DNA from: Persicobacter diffluens
GTDB lineage: Bacteria > Bacteroidota > Bacteroidia > Cytophagales > Cyclobacteriaceae
DNA length: 64,000 bases
NCBI RefSeq assembly: GCF_036244895.1
Contig: NZ_BQKE01000003.1
Coordinates: 739,429 to 803,428, forward strand
Reading direction: 5' to 3'
Below are positions 10,135-19,424 of this stretch, piece after piece (positions within the stretch are counted from its first letter, which is position 1; each line of letters starts with the position of its first letter). The position numbers were made by a program, and so were the translations under genes. Under the pieces are notes generated by a model. That model saw only the letters and a program-made list of their open reading frames with translations. It did no database searches and had not been told where the DNA came from.

Positions 10135-10200
10135 TCGGCTGCTTTGGAAAATCTCGAAATAGGTAACATTGGATTTAAGCATAAATTATCCTGCTTAATT
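10135..10200 (-). repeat. Dispersed repeat B, partial copy
   Basis: The stretch containing CTCGAAATAGG and GGATTTAAGCATAAAT matches part of the copy at 15412-15635. The rest of the 9698-10543 gap holds repeat A at 10347-10507 and AT-rich DNA without a convincing gene. Confidence 0.45.
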
Positions 10201-10346
10201 ATACCCCTTGATTTTCATATTTGGCTGGGAGTTATTGTGATTTCAATACCCTAAATTTTTTTGGCGCCCAAAAAGCTTTTGGCCTAAAATGACCTCCACT
10301 CGCTGGTATCCATTAGCGGATACCATTATTCAAAAAATCGATCCAA

Positions 10347-10507
10347 AAGCGTGTTTAAAAGTACAGCATCATACTGAAAAATCGAATTTTGAAAAATCAA
10401 TTTTCGATAACTTCGCAACAATACCGATGCAATTCTCCCCAAATAATGCTTTATCGGCGCTGAAATATTTCAATATTTGCCACGAATTGTGGCTTTTAAA
10501 GATGCTG
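10347..10507 (-). repeat. MITE-like dispersed repeat A, degenerate copy 3
   Basis: Begins AGCGTGTTTAAAAG and ends GAATTGTGGCTTTTAAA. The interior matches the reverse complement of the family with many substitutions, for example GATAACTTCGCAACAAT for the conserved GATAATTTCTCAACAAT. Confidence 0.6.
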
Positions 10508-10543
10508 GAAATTATAATTTTTGGATATTCAATAATTTAATAT

Positions 10544-12091
10544 TCAGTTTTTCTCCGGAATTTGGCTCATGGCATATTCCGAAAGGGCCGTAATGGTTAA
10601 GCTCGGATTAACCCCGGGATTGGTGGGGATAATAGAACCATCCAATACATAAAAATTAGGGTAGCCATGAACTTTAAAGTTGGCATCTACTACTCCCTGC
10701 TCTGCATGCTCTCCCATGGGGCACCCCCCTAAAATATGCGCAGTGGTCGGGATATTAAAAAACACTTCCGAAATACCATTTTGCGCAATTCCTCCGGCCT
10801 TTTGTTGATATTTATGCATCACTTCCTGACCAATGGGCAAAAAAGCTTCCACTCTTTTGCCCTTCTCTCGGCTAAACCGGAGCCCTTTGAAACGCCCCTT
10901 GCGCCATTCCATATTCAAAGTTTCCTCCAGAGACTGCATAATCAGTAAAATAATGGTTTTCTCCCCCCAATTTTTAAAGCCAAAGGTTGATTTAAGAAAA
11001 TCTATAGGATGGGAAATGATGGCCCCTAATAATTTAAGTAAACGAAGGCCAATGCTTCCTCCTCCGGCGGCTAAAACCGCCAATCTGCCCATAAGCCCCG
11101 ACTCATTATTATATTTAACAATTTCCACATGCGTATGAGGGTCTGCATTAAAAACGCTGGAAATGGAAACCCCATGATTCACCTTCTCCGGAATTTGGGT
11201 AATGCCACAAAGCATTTCCGAATTGGTCATGACATTACTGCCCAGCGTATCGCTTAAAAGGGGCAATGTTTTATATTGAATTTTCTGCTTGAAAAGCAAA
11301 TCCAGTGTTCCGAGTACTCCCCCTGCAACGACAAGACCACCACTGGTATAAATGGCCTTATGTCCGCTCTTTAAACTTTGACAGCGAACGCTGTACTTCC
11401 CTTCCAAAAATTCAATTTTATCTGCCTTCCAGAGTGTCAATATTTCCACCCCGGCCTTTTCGGCAAAGTAAAGATAGTTTTTCGATAAGGTATTTTTCGC
11501 TCCATGCCGACAGCCCACCATACAGCCCGCACATTGCTTACAAGCTTGTCGTTTGGGCCCCTTTCCTTCAAAGTAAGGGTCCACATCTTCTCCCTGTTCT
11601 CCAAAATAGACCCCCACCTCTGTCCGCTTGAAAGAATCCAATGCGCCCATATCTGCCGCTACCTCCTGCAATATTTGATCTTCCCGGTGTAATTCAGGAA
11701 CCGGTGTGGTGCCCAGCATCTGGCGGGCAGTATCATAAAAATGAGGAAGAATCTTGAGCCAGGGTTTAAAATGTCCCCAGCTAGGGTGGGTGAAAAATTG
11801 CTTTTCAGGCTGCATATGTGTATTGGCATAAACATTACTTCCGCCCCCTAATCCCACACCGGATAATATCAACACTTTTCGAAAAAAATTGATTTTTTGA
11901 AAACCAAACCACTTTAATGCAGGCATCCAAAGGAATTTCCAAAATTGCCAATCCGATTTTGGGTAATCCTGATCCTCAAATCTTTTACCTTTTTCAATCA
12001 ATAAAACACGGTAGCCCTTTTCCGATAAGCGCATGGCAGAGACACTTCCTCCAAATCCGGAGCCAATGATGATATAGTCGTAGTGTTGCAT
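10544..12091 (-). CDS. GMC-family FAD oxidoreductase (cholesterol-oxidase-like)
   Basis: FAD-dependent alcohol oxidase or dehydrogenase. The N-terminal dinucleotide-binding motif IIGSGFGGSVSAMRLSEKG is followed by EKG and SGVGLGGGSNVYANT, the second FAD-contact region. The C-terminal half has TTAHILGGCPMG and YVLDGSIIPTNPGVNPSLTI, the conserved end of GMC oxidoreductases with the active-site histidine and asparagine. A cysteine-rich stretch CKQCAGCMVGC near residue 185 is typical of the bacterial cholesterol-oxidase branch. Length (515) fits. No signal peptide. The sterol- or alcohol-type substrate is an inference from family resemblance. The alpha/beta hydrolase tail at 3-419 belongs to a domain often linked with this branch, but the genes are 10 kb apart and on opposite strands. 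Confidence 0.88.
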   Translation of the reverse strand: MQHYDYIIIGSGFGGSVSAMRLSEKGYRVLLIEKGKRFEDQDYPKSDWQFWKFLWMPALKWFGFQKINFFRKVLILSGVGLGGGSNVYANTHMQPEKQFFTHPSWGHFKPWLKILPHFYDTARQMLGTTPVPELHREDQILQEVAADMGALDSFKRTEVGVYFGEQGEDVDPYFEGKGPKRQACKQCAGCMVGCRHGAKNTLSKNYLYFAEKAGVEILTLWKADKIEFLEGKYSVRCQSLKSGHKAIYTSGGLVVAGGVLGTLDLLFKQKIQYKTLPLLSDTLGSNVMTNSEMLCGITQIPEKVNHGVSISSVFNADPHTHVEIVKYNNESGLMGRLAVLAAGGGSIGLRLLKLLGAIISHPIDFLKSTFGFKNWGEKTIILLIMQSLEETLNMEWRKGRFKGLRFSREKGKRVEAFLPIGQEVMHKYQQKAGGIAQNGISEVFFNIPTTAHILGGCPMGEHAEQGVVDANFKVHGYPNFYVLDGSIIPTNPGVNPSLTITALSEYAMSQIPEKN

Positions 12092-12252
12092 ATAATTTCA
12101 GATATTACTAACCAGCAATATTCAAGGCTTCCTTATTCTTATTCAGTTTCTCCAAGTTCGGACACCTATCCGAATATATGCTAAGGATGGAATGCCCTGG
12201 ATTTGGCACTGCTTAACGCTCCTCATTATCAGATTTATTAAAACTTGAATAA

Positions 12253-12411
12253 AGCACGTGTTTAAATCCACACCATCCACCTGCATATTCGAATGATTGA
12301 AAGCAATTTTGGATAATTTCTCAATAATAAGGTTGCTATTCTATCAAAAACTCAGGTCTCGCCTCTGCATAAATTAAAATTTCGTTGCGAATCTTGACTT
12401 TTATGCACCCT
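12253..12411 (-). repeat. MITE-like dispersed repeat A, copy 4
   Basis: Starts AGCACGTGTTTAAA and contains TTTGGATAATTTCTCAATAA and TTCGTTGCGAAT, the reverse complement of the family core. The right end (TTTTATGCACCC) is degenerate. The rest of the 12092-12604 gap holds a terminator at 12502-12549 and nothing else recognisable. Confidence 0.75.
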
Positions 12412-12501
12412 CCAAGACTTTATGCCTTTCTTTTACTGCCTTGCAGCTATAAGTAGGCTTCCTTCGGGATAACACCCTTTAAAAATAGCAGTTATTGGGA
12501 T

Positions 12502-12549
12502 AAAAAAAAATCCCTTGCGGCAACTCGCACCAGCTGCCACAAAGGATTA
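12502..12549 (-). terminator. Terminator downstream of the small membrane protein gene
   Basis: On the minus strand AATCCTTTGTGGCA pairs with TGCCGCAAGGGATT around a loop and is followed by a run of nine Ts, about 55 bases past the stop at 12605. Confidence 0.75.
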
Positions 12550-12604
12550 CAAAAGAAAACCAAATTAACAGGACCGTGACGGCCCGAACCATTTCAATAT
12601 GGAA

Positions 12605-13087
12605 TTAAGCAACAGGTCGATACAACTGAATCGCTTGCTGGATAACTTCCCGGCAAGGAATGTAAACAACCTTCTTACCTTTTTGCGGATGCCCACCTAA
12701 ATTGAAATTCTGATCATCAGTGAAGTATAAATAACTCTCACTACTCTCATCACAAAAATGCTCCGGATGATCATATTCTTCATAGGAAGTACGTAGATTA
12801 TATTGATATTCTACCATTCCGCCTGACTTCTGGACTTCACTCCAGTTTATTCGTTTTTTAAAGCCTAGTACACTTTTTTCTATCCCTAAATCATCTATCC
12901 TGATTTTGGCATTTAAAATCCCAAACTCAAAAAATAGACTACCGATACAAACACCGGCCAAACACACCCAATACCAAATGGGCTGTGCTTCCACTGCGGA
13001 CAAAATCACCAGCATCGAAATACTCGCGATCGCCAAATTAATTATGCGTTTTCCCTTTAGGGGAATGCTCACCTCAAAAACCTGCAT
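12605..13087 (-). CDS. Small membrane protein with two N-terminal helices, unknown function
   Basis: About 160 residues. An N-terminal segment with two hydrophobic helices (IINLAIASISMLVILSAVEA and IWYWVCLAGVCIGSLFFEFG) is followed by a soluble domain of about 100 residues. RIDDLGIEKS and KRINWSEVQKSG resemble PH-like domains of bacterial membrane proteins, so a cytoplasmic PH-like fold is plausible but unproven. ATG 13087 is chosen over an upstream TTG at 13093. It is followed by its own terminator, and neighbours give no functional clue. Confidence 0.7.
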   Translation of the reverse strand: MQVFEVSIPLKGKRIINLAIASISMLVILSAVEAQPIWYWVCLAGVCIGSLFFEFGILNAKIRIDDLGIEKSVLGFKKRINWSEVQKSGGMVEYQYNLRTSYEEYDHPEHFCDESSESYLYFTDDQNFNLGGHPQKGKKVVYIPCREVIQQAIQLYRPVA

Positions 13088-13255
13088 AGTCAAACTGGAT
13101 AGTTAAAAAAAATGGAATTTAATTCCTTCTGGACTTTTATCGAATATATTGCCATAATTAAAAATATCCATAAGTTTTTATGGCTATTTTTATGAATTCA
13201 GAAACAATCATAAAATTCAATGATAAATATCAGACACAATCAAATCAAAAATATC

Positions 13256-14899
13256 TTAATGTGGGAATTGCCCATTAAATTGAAATCCACAATAAAAATC
13301 GGAATCATGCGCAATAGGAACAGAAGGATTATTTAATGGTAATTTTTGCCAATTCGCAGCAGGGAATAATCGTTTCTGTTCGCCATTAATATGAAGCTCA
13401 ACAGGCATTTGGAAATGCTCCACTACATTGATCCAGCGATAAAATAATACTTTCCCCCTTACTTCATATTCCAGTGTGGGAATCATGGTACTTCTTAAAT
13501 ATTGATCAAAGAAACCTGAAAGGTTTAAATTCAGATAGTTGCTGATAAATGCTTCCAATTGGGCAGAACTAATCGTTTGATGATAGTATTTATTATTCAT
13601 CTCCCGTAACATATTCCGGAATACGGTGTCATCATTAACCCAAAGCCTTAAATTATGCACCAATAATGCCCCCTTTACATACATATCGCCAGAACCCATC
13701 TGGTTCATTCCATATTCCCCAATAACATTTTGATCATTCAGTACCCTTTTTCGAATTCCACGCATATATTCATTGCAGGCCTCCTTTCCCCAATAATAAT
13801 CAACAAATAAAGCTTCGGAATAAGTGGTAAAACCTTCATGAATCCACATATCAGCAATGTCACTATTGGTGATATTATTGGCAAACCACTCATGTCCGGC
13901 CTCATGGACGATGATAAAATCGAATTTCAAACCCCATCCACTACCGGAAAGATCCCTTCCCAAATAGCCATTTGCATACTGATTGCCATAAGTCACTGAA
14001 GACTGATGTTCCATCCCCAGATAGGGTACTTCCACCAATTTAAATCCATCCTCATAGAAAGGATAAGGCCCAAACCAATGTTCAAAAGCGGCTAACATCC
14101 GGGGCACCTCCTGAAACTGCTTTTTTGCCTTTTCCAGATTTTCCGGCAATACATAATAGTTCAGGTCTAATTCCCCTTTTTCTCCCTGGTATTGTTCGGC
14201 AAAATGTACATACTTCGCCACATTCAAATTCACCCCATAATTATTGATAGGATTCTTCACCTGCCAATGGTAAGTCCATACACCTTGATCTTTTTTACGT
14301 GAAATCAACCTGCCATTGGAAACATCCATATAGCCTTTGGGCACACTGACATAAATGTCCATCCCCTTTACCTCATCTGCAGGGTAGTCTTTGCACGGCC
14401 ACCAACTGCTGGCACCTTCTCCCTGACAGGCGGTTGCCATAAAAAGATTGCCCGATTTATCTTCGGACCAGACAAAGCCGCCATCCCAGGGGGCTTTTTT
14501 GGCTATTTTAGGCTTGCCCCTAAATTTCACCTGCAGTGTATAGGACTCCCCTGCAGAAAGCGTGGTAGGTAAAGTTACAAAATACGCTGGCGCTATTCTT
14601 TCAAAGGGCAATTCCTCCCCATTAAAAATAAAGGCCTCTGCCTTCATGGGCTCCTGCAAATCAATCTGCATTTTATGCCCTGCATCTATGGCCATAAAAG
14701 TGATGTCATTCGTTCCATAAATTCCTTTTCCCTCCACATCCACAGTCAATTTTAATGCATAATGTTGAGCGTCCCACCAGGCACGATAAGGTCCATTTTT
14801 TCCCAAAAGAGTATCGGCCTCCTGAAAGCCATGAGCCAATAAGGTGGTAGCGTATAAAAGAAAAAATAGGTAAAGAAAGGCTTTAAAATAATTAGTCAT
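13256..14899 (-). CDS. Secreted M1-family zinc metallopeptidase
   Basis: Aminopeptidase-type gluzincin. The N-terminus MTNYFKAFLYLFFLLYATTLLAHG is a signal peptide. A beta-rich N-terminal domain is followed by the catalytic domain with the zinc motif HEAGHEWFAN at about residue 333 and the third ligand glutamate in MWIHEGFTTYSEAL, spaced as HExxH-x18-E. The substrate-binding exopeptidase element is LGMEHQSS, the equivalent of GAMEN. At 547 residues it lacks the long C-terminal helical domain of full-size M1 enzymes, as in the shorter Bacteroidota forms. It likely trims peptides in the periplasm or outside the cell. Apparently monocistronic. Confidence 0.93.
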   Translation of the reverse strand: MTNYFKAFLYLFFLLYATTLLAHGFQEADTLLGKNGPYRAWWDAQHYALKLTVDVEGKGIYGTNDITFMAIDAGHKMQIDLQEPMKAEAFIFNGEELPFERIAPAYFVTLPTTLSAGESYTLQVKFRGKPKIAKKAPWDGGFVWSEDKSGNLFMATACQGEGASSWWPCKDYPADEVKGMDIYVSVPKGYMDVSNGRLISRKKDQGVWTYHWQVKNPINNYGVNLNVAKYVHFAEQYQGEKGELDLNYYVLPENLEKAKKQFQEVPRMLAAFEHWFGPYPFYEDGFKLVEVPYLGMEHQSSVTYGNQYANGYLGRDLSGSGWGLKFDFIIVHEAGHEWFANNITNSDIADMWIHEGFTTYSEALFVDYYWGKEACNEYMRGIRKRVLNDQNVIGEYGMNQMGSGDMYVKGALLVHNLRLWVNDDTVFRNMLREMNNKYYHQTISSAQLEAFISNYLNLNLSGFFDQYLRSTMIPTLEYEVRGKVLFYRWINVVEHFQMPVELHINGEQKRLFPAANWQKLPLNNPSVPIAHDSDFYCGFQFNGQFPH

Positions 14900-15090
14900 A
14901 TTCGATATTAATTAGCCCGTTAAGATAATAAAAAAAGCTAAATCGGAATTCAAAATGAAAGAGCTCCCGAGAACTTTGCTCCAAAGCTCTAATTCACTAT
15001 ATCTAACAAAACGAAATTAAGCTGAATAATTACACCATTAAACCTCGATCAGCTGGCCGTAGGAAAAAAAGAAGGGATAGTAGCTTATTT

Positions 15091-15235
15091 AGAGCAAACT
15101 TGAAAGCACAAAATCCTGTTGCAAGTTCGAATCTGGTGTTGCTCAACAATTACGATACTATTCTAAACATAACCGGATAGCGCTTCTGTATTACTTTATG
15201 TTTTCGCTGCGAATTCTGCTAAAAAACAAACTCTT
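15091..15235 (-). repeat. MITE-like dispersed repeat A, degenerate copy 5
   Basis: Contains AAGTTCGAATCTGG, GCTCAACAATTACGATACTATTC-like and TTTTCGCTGCGAATTCTGC, which align with the reverse complement of the family. The ends are poorly preserved. Confidence 0.5.
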
Positions 15236-15411
15236 ATCGTTAATATAAGCGAAAACAGGTGAATGAAGACAAAGTAAGCTCAACGGAATCCGGGATCTGA
15301 AAAAGTTAGCGTGATACAACTCAAAACTTTGGTGCCATACTCCTTCACCGGATTTATGGAATTTGGCGGGGAATCATTCCGATTTTTAAACCGCACCCTC
15401 AATTTATCAAT

Positions 15412-15635
15412 AAATAACCCGAATTATTCACCGTTAAATTTAGTGACTCGCCTTAAATAACTTATTATCATTTCGTTTTTATCACGTTAACTGATTTTTT
15501 TTATAGCCCAAATTTGATCAAACTTGCTTTCTCCCCATTTTTCTGCTTCGTTGAAAAAAACTCGAAATAGGAAAAATTCCTTCATTTTTTCCGCTTGGCA
15601 GCTAAAGGAGGATTTAAGCATAAATAATCTAGGAG
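15412..15635 (-). repeat. Dispersed repeat B, copy 2
   Basis: Reverse-complement relative of 700-893. It includes CCGAATTATTCACC, CCCAAATTTG, CTTTCTCC and AATAGGAAAAATTCC. The rest of the 14900-15793 gap has only repeat A and the terminator at 15703-15737. Confidence 0.55.
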
Positions 15636-15702
15636 AAAACAGCCACACACGCTGCATCTTCATCTAGATCACCAATAACATAAATGGACAGGAAACGCTA
15701 TT

Positions 15703-15737
15703 AAAAAAAAGGACCTGGATATTGTCCAGGTCCTTTT
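15703..15737 (-). terminator. Original terminator of the MuiA-like gene
   Basis: Minus-strand GGACCTGG and CCAGGTCC form a perfect eight-pair stem followed by eight Ts. It lies about 60 bases beyond the ancestral stop codon (15794-15796) of the MuiA-like gene, and is now separated from the gene body by the IS. Confidence 0.85.
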
Positions 15738-15793
15738 AAACCGTTTTAGAGGATATTCAAAAGCACTGCATCTGCGCATCTCAAGCCTGGCTT

Positions 15794-15832
15794 TTATTGC
15801 ACCATTAACGACCTATTTTTAGGGAATTTTGC
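15794..15832 (-). pseudogene. Displaced last codons of the MuiA-like gene
   Basis: Joining the minus strand across the IS, with one copy of the 9-bp duplication kept, restores the gene frame: ...KYVAKF is followed by PKNRSLMVQ and a TAA at 15794-15796. This is a plausible native C-terminus for a DUF4139 protein. The IS-interrupted gene instead ends in IS-encoded HTARHFCLKT. Confidence 0.8.
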
Positions 15833-17049
15833 CATACAACTAGACATTTATTGATTTGGGGCTAATTTTCTGATCATGACTCAAGAAGTGATTTAGGATA
15901 TACTCGCCCCAATTTTCTATTCTGTAACCAGCTTCTGCGATGCATTCGACTCCTTTTCGAAAAACGGAAATGGATCTGTACCTTTTACCATTGGCATAAG
16001 TTTTCAGACGAACATTTTTGTACTTTTTTAACCCATGAGCTATGGATACCGAATATGCAAAAACGACAATAGCCATCATTAACCGGCATCTATCTGCTCC
16101 CTGAACATTCATTTTTTCAAGGTCAAAACCATTGGTCTTCAAATGTCTGAAACATGTCTCTATTTGCCATCTCTTCCGATAGTCCTCAGCTACTTTATAG
16201 GCGTTTTTAGACAGATTTGTCAGAAGGAAAATCACAGGTTCCTTTTCCGCATCTTCGCTTTTCTTGATGACTATCCGGCAATTGTCTCCGGCTTCAAACT
16301 TCATTTTAGCGGACATCGTTTTACCTTTCACCTTACTATTGGTGACTTTTGAAATCATTTGCGCTTTCGTCATAGATTTTTCATCCCACTGATTCTTGAA
16401 GTTACATTCTTTTACCCGAAGCACATATTTAAAGCCGTTATCCTCAAGGTATTTGATGAATTTCTGTCCTGCGTATTCACGATCAGCCAAGAGAATTTTA
16501 CCTTCAAGATTGAATAACTTTGACGCCTCTTCAAGCAACTGAATTCTTTCTTCCTGATTACTGATGCCCTTCTTTTCCAGATTCATGAAATAGATCGGCA
16601 CCGCTACTCCATTATACAAAATGGCCAAGGTCATGAAATGAAAAGTGCGATCCCCTTGCTTTCAACTGGTGCCATCGACCATCAAAAAATCCCCACCTTT
16701 GTGCATATGCATGGCGGATAATTGCAATAGATCACTCCATAAATGGGTGTCAGAATATTCCGTAAATATGCGGGTTAAGCGTTTGTAATGGCCAGAGGCG
16801 GAAGTACTCTGATTTTCTAAAATACTACCGATGCAATCTTTCACTTTATTAAGACACACGGTTCCTTTTTGGATGATGCCTAAACTTAAAGCGAGTACAT
16901 TTTTCCAGCAAGCTTTGCCCCATTTTGGAAATTGTTGCGTAAGTTTGTCGTGAAGCGAATCGAACATAGATCTTTGTTGGCGTTGGAACCCAAAGTTACT
17001 ATTGTTGATTCGCTTTTTACGTTTTTAGGCAAAAATGTCTAGCTGTATG
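15833..17049 (-). mobile_element. IS4-family insertion sequence, 1217 bp, complete ends
   Basis: Ends are imperfect inverted repeats: left CATACAACTAGACATTTAT and right AAAAATGTCTAGCTGTATG match at 17 of 19 positions when one is reverse-complemented. The nine bases GAATTTTGC occur immediately outside both ends (15824-15832 and 17050-17058), a target-site duplication of the size expected for IS4-family elements. The element sits in the 3' end of the MuiA-like gene. Its single transposase gene carries an in-frame TGA. Confidence 0.93.
15840..16967 (-). pseudogene. IS4-family DDE transposase with in-frame TGA
   Basis: Two parts share one frame: residues 1-101 end at MVDGTS, then TGA, then KQGDRTFHFMTLAILYNG and on to the end. 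The TGA occupies the position where related transposases usually have Trp (DGTSWK), so TGG to TGA is the likely change. The first catalytic Asp lies in VDGTS, the second in LADREYAG, and the Glu in YRKRWQIETCFRHLK, which fits the IS4 signature Y-x2-R-x3-E-x6-K exactly. All catalytic residues are thus present and the stop is the only visible lesion. The element could move only by readthrough or with a transposase supplied by an intact copy. Confidence 0.88.
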
Positions 17050-18336
17050 GAATTTTGCAACATATTTTACTTTTAAATCTTTACTTTTCCCTGCCGCCAA
17101 TTTAAGTTCCCACTGTAACACCCCATTCTCAGGGTTCATTTTTGCCCCGGATTTGTCCAGTAATTCCACTTCAATTTCCGAAGACTGAGAAACAGGAATT
17201 TGATCTTTCAGATAAAGTGTAATGTCTTGCCTTTTATTATTTTTTACCGAGATATCCCAATCCCTTAATTCCTGCTTTCTGGCGTTAAACACTTTTTTAG
17301 TGGATTTCGGCGAAACGGCTTTCCTTTCTATAAATATGCTTTTGTCACGCCCCAGGGAAAACTCCAGGGTATCTTTTGCAAATTGTGTATCCAATACCGT
17401 CGTACCAATAAAAGTATGCTCAAAATAAAGGCTCGCCTCCCCTGGCATAAAATTATATTGTTCCCAATTGTACATTCTGGCGATCAAAAAGGCATTTGGA
17501 TCTAATTTAGGGACCGCATGATATTGAAATTCCACGGGTAATTCATAAGTCACCATATCGACCGTTAACTTCGAGTTATCAGACTTCAGGGAATAGGGTT
17601 TCGTAAGTGTATATTCCAGATGAATACTTCTCTCCTGTGCACTATCTTCCATTTTTATATTGGACGCTTTAGCCTTTTTGCGTGAAGTTTCTGAGGATGA
17701 TTTACGGATATTAATTCCACTCACAGCACCGGCCAATTGCCCTTGGGAAGGAGTCCCATACCCAACCACCACCACTTCCTCCAAGGCCTGTACATCTTCC
17801 ATCATTTTAAAATCCATCCGCTCAGCATTGATCCTCCTTACATTGGGCTCATAACCGATAAACTTCACCTCCAGCTCCCTGGCATTTTGAGGTAGCGTTA
17901 TTTGATAGTAACCATTGATATCAGAAATACTGCTAATAGTGCTACCTTTTACTCGGACACTCGCTCCGGGCAGCGGTTTATTATCTTGATCCCTGACAAT
18001 ACCAGAAACCTTGCTGATCTCCTTATTATATTGGGGTGCAGTTCTATTATAATCCAGAAAATAGGTTTTTAGTTCCGGTAGTTGATTCGATAATGAAGGA
18101 TCACCGGAAGAAAGCGTCAGTTTAACTTTGGACCAGTCTACGCCGGTATTTTGCTGAATATTGGCCTTATAACGTAACTCAATAGGTTTTTCAATACTTT
18201 CGGCTTTAATATCATAAGTAGGAAACCAACTGGCGCCTTTTACGATATAATCCAGCTCCATCTGAATTTTCTGCGCTTTATCGGAATGCAGCCTTACCCA
18301 TACTTCCCCGGAAATACTCCCGGAAGGACGACTCAT
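17017..18336 (-). pseudogene. MuiA-like protein, DUF4139 C-terminal part, disrupted
   Basis: C-terminal portion of a mucoidy-inhibitor-A-like protein. It begins MSRPSGSISGEVWVRLHS directly after an in-frame TAA and continues into the DUF4139 beta-rich region (YIVKGASWFPTYDIKAE, NTGVDWSKVKLTLSSGDP). Embedded in it is a carboxypeptidase-regulatory-like domain (VSGIVRDQDNKPLPGASVRV, then SDINGYYQITLP) with a TonB-receptor-like tail EEVVVVGYG, an insertion known in Bacteroidota members of this family. The last nine native residues are replaced by ten IS-encoded ones (HTARHFCLKT). It could be translated only if reinitiation occurs at its ATG. Biochemical function is unknown for the family. Confidence 0.85.
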
Positions 18337-18899
18337 TTAATCTAACTGCTTCAAAAGCAATTTACTTTCCTTCTTGAATTGTTCATATTTCTTCGAGCGA
18401 CTTTCCTCCTCGAAAATAAGCGATTTCATTCTTTCTGAATAATAGGGCGCCACCGTTGAAAAACCCTCCGCGGTAATCCCCTGACTCCCGCCCATTTGCC
18501 TATTAGCCCGAAGAAAATCCAGTTCTTCCTTAATCACCTTCAAGTGGACTTCTTCCTCTCGCATTTGTTGTTGCAGGGCATGTCGTTTTTTCAGCAAGGC
18601 AGCCTCTTCCTGAGGGTTGGTTTTATCCGAAAGATAATTTTGAAAATGATTCACACTCTTGACGGATATTGCGCCCCTGGCTCTAAAGTTAAGCGTTTTC
18701 GCTTCAATGGTTTTACTGAGACCTGTCCATTTCAGGAGAATATCACCGGCAGGAAGTTCTTTACTTGCCTTCCGGAAGACTTGTGCATTTTCTACAAAAA
18801 CGGTGACTTCCTGTATATTGGATTTCACCTCAATTTCCTTAGCATCTAGGGCATAAGAGGAAAGGAAAGCAAGCAAAATAGGCTAAAAAGGTATCTCAT
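18337..18899 (-). pseudogene. MuiA-like protein, DUF4140 N-terminal part, disrupted
   Basis: N-terminal half of the same gene: a DUF4140-like domain (IEVKSNIQEVTVFVENAQVF, then LLKWTGLSKTIEAKTL) followed by a coiled coil of about 70 residues (EEAALLKKRHALQQQMREEE). It ends at an in-frame TAA after LLLKQLD; the partner segment resumes in the same frame in the next codon. At the 5' end ATG 18899 opens a signal-peptide-like MRYLFSLFCLLSF that runs out of frame, whereas the frame of the body reads LLAFLSSYALDAKE. A one-base indel in the signal sequence therefore appears to be a further lesion. With the IS at the 3' end, the gene has three independent defects. Confidence 0.8.
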
Positions 18900-19424
18900 A
18901 GGAACTTATCAAAAAGTTTTATAATTCCTCTAAATAGTACTTTTAAATCAAAAAAAGTATTACTAAAATCAGTTTACATATTATATTTTCAAAAAAACAT
19001 ATAATCAATACTTTCCCACAAAGCAATATTGGCCTTTTCGTGCATTTATTTTCATATGCTCCCCTTTATGGCGAATTTTACAAGGAGTAAGTAGCGCTAT
19101 CGGATGCATGGAAAAGGACCCAAATCTGTTATCGGATTTCATAAAATACCTAATTGTTACCGGATATGATTGCGGGAAGATATTTTGAAAATCAAATGGT
19201 GAACTCCTACTTTTTGATAGCCTTTACCACCTGTTTTCGCTTTTTCGCCAGCCCTGATGCAGGAATTAGCGTGCTTTAATAAAAGAATTTATTTCCGAAC
19301 ACTTAATTTTAAAAAATAATGAGTTTAACGGAGCTAATGTGGAAAGTAAGTCCCGAACCGCTATCTATGATTTGATTATATAATGTTTTATTTGCTTATT
19401 CATAGTTTACCAGAAAACTCACCT
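18900..19424. other. Intergenic region, no gene seen
   Basis: About 500 bases of AT-rich DNA between divergent genes, so it should hold promoters for the broken MuiA-like gene and the TPR gene. I could not pick a convincing -33/-7 pair, repeat or RNA. Confidence 0.5.
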
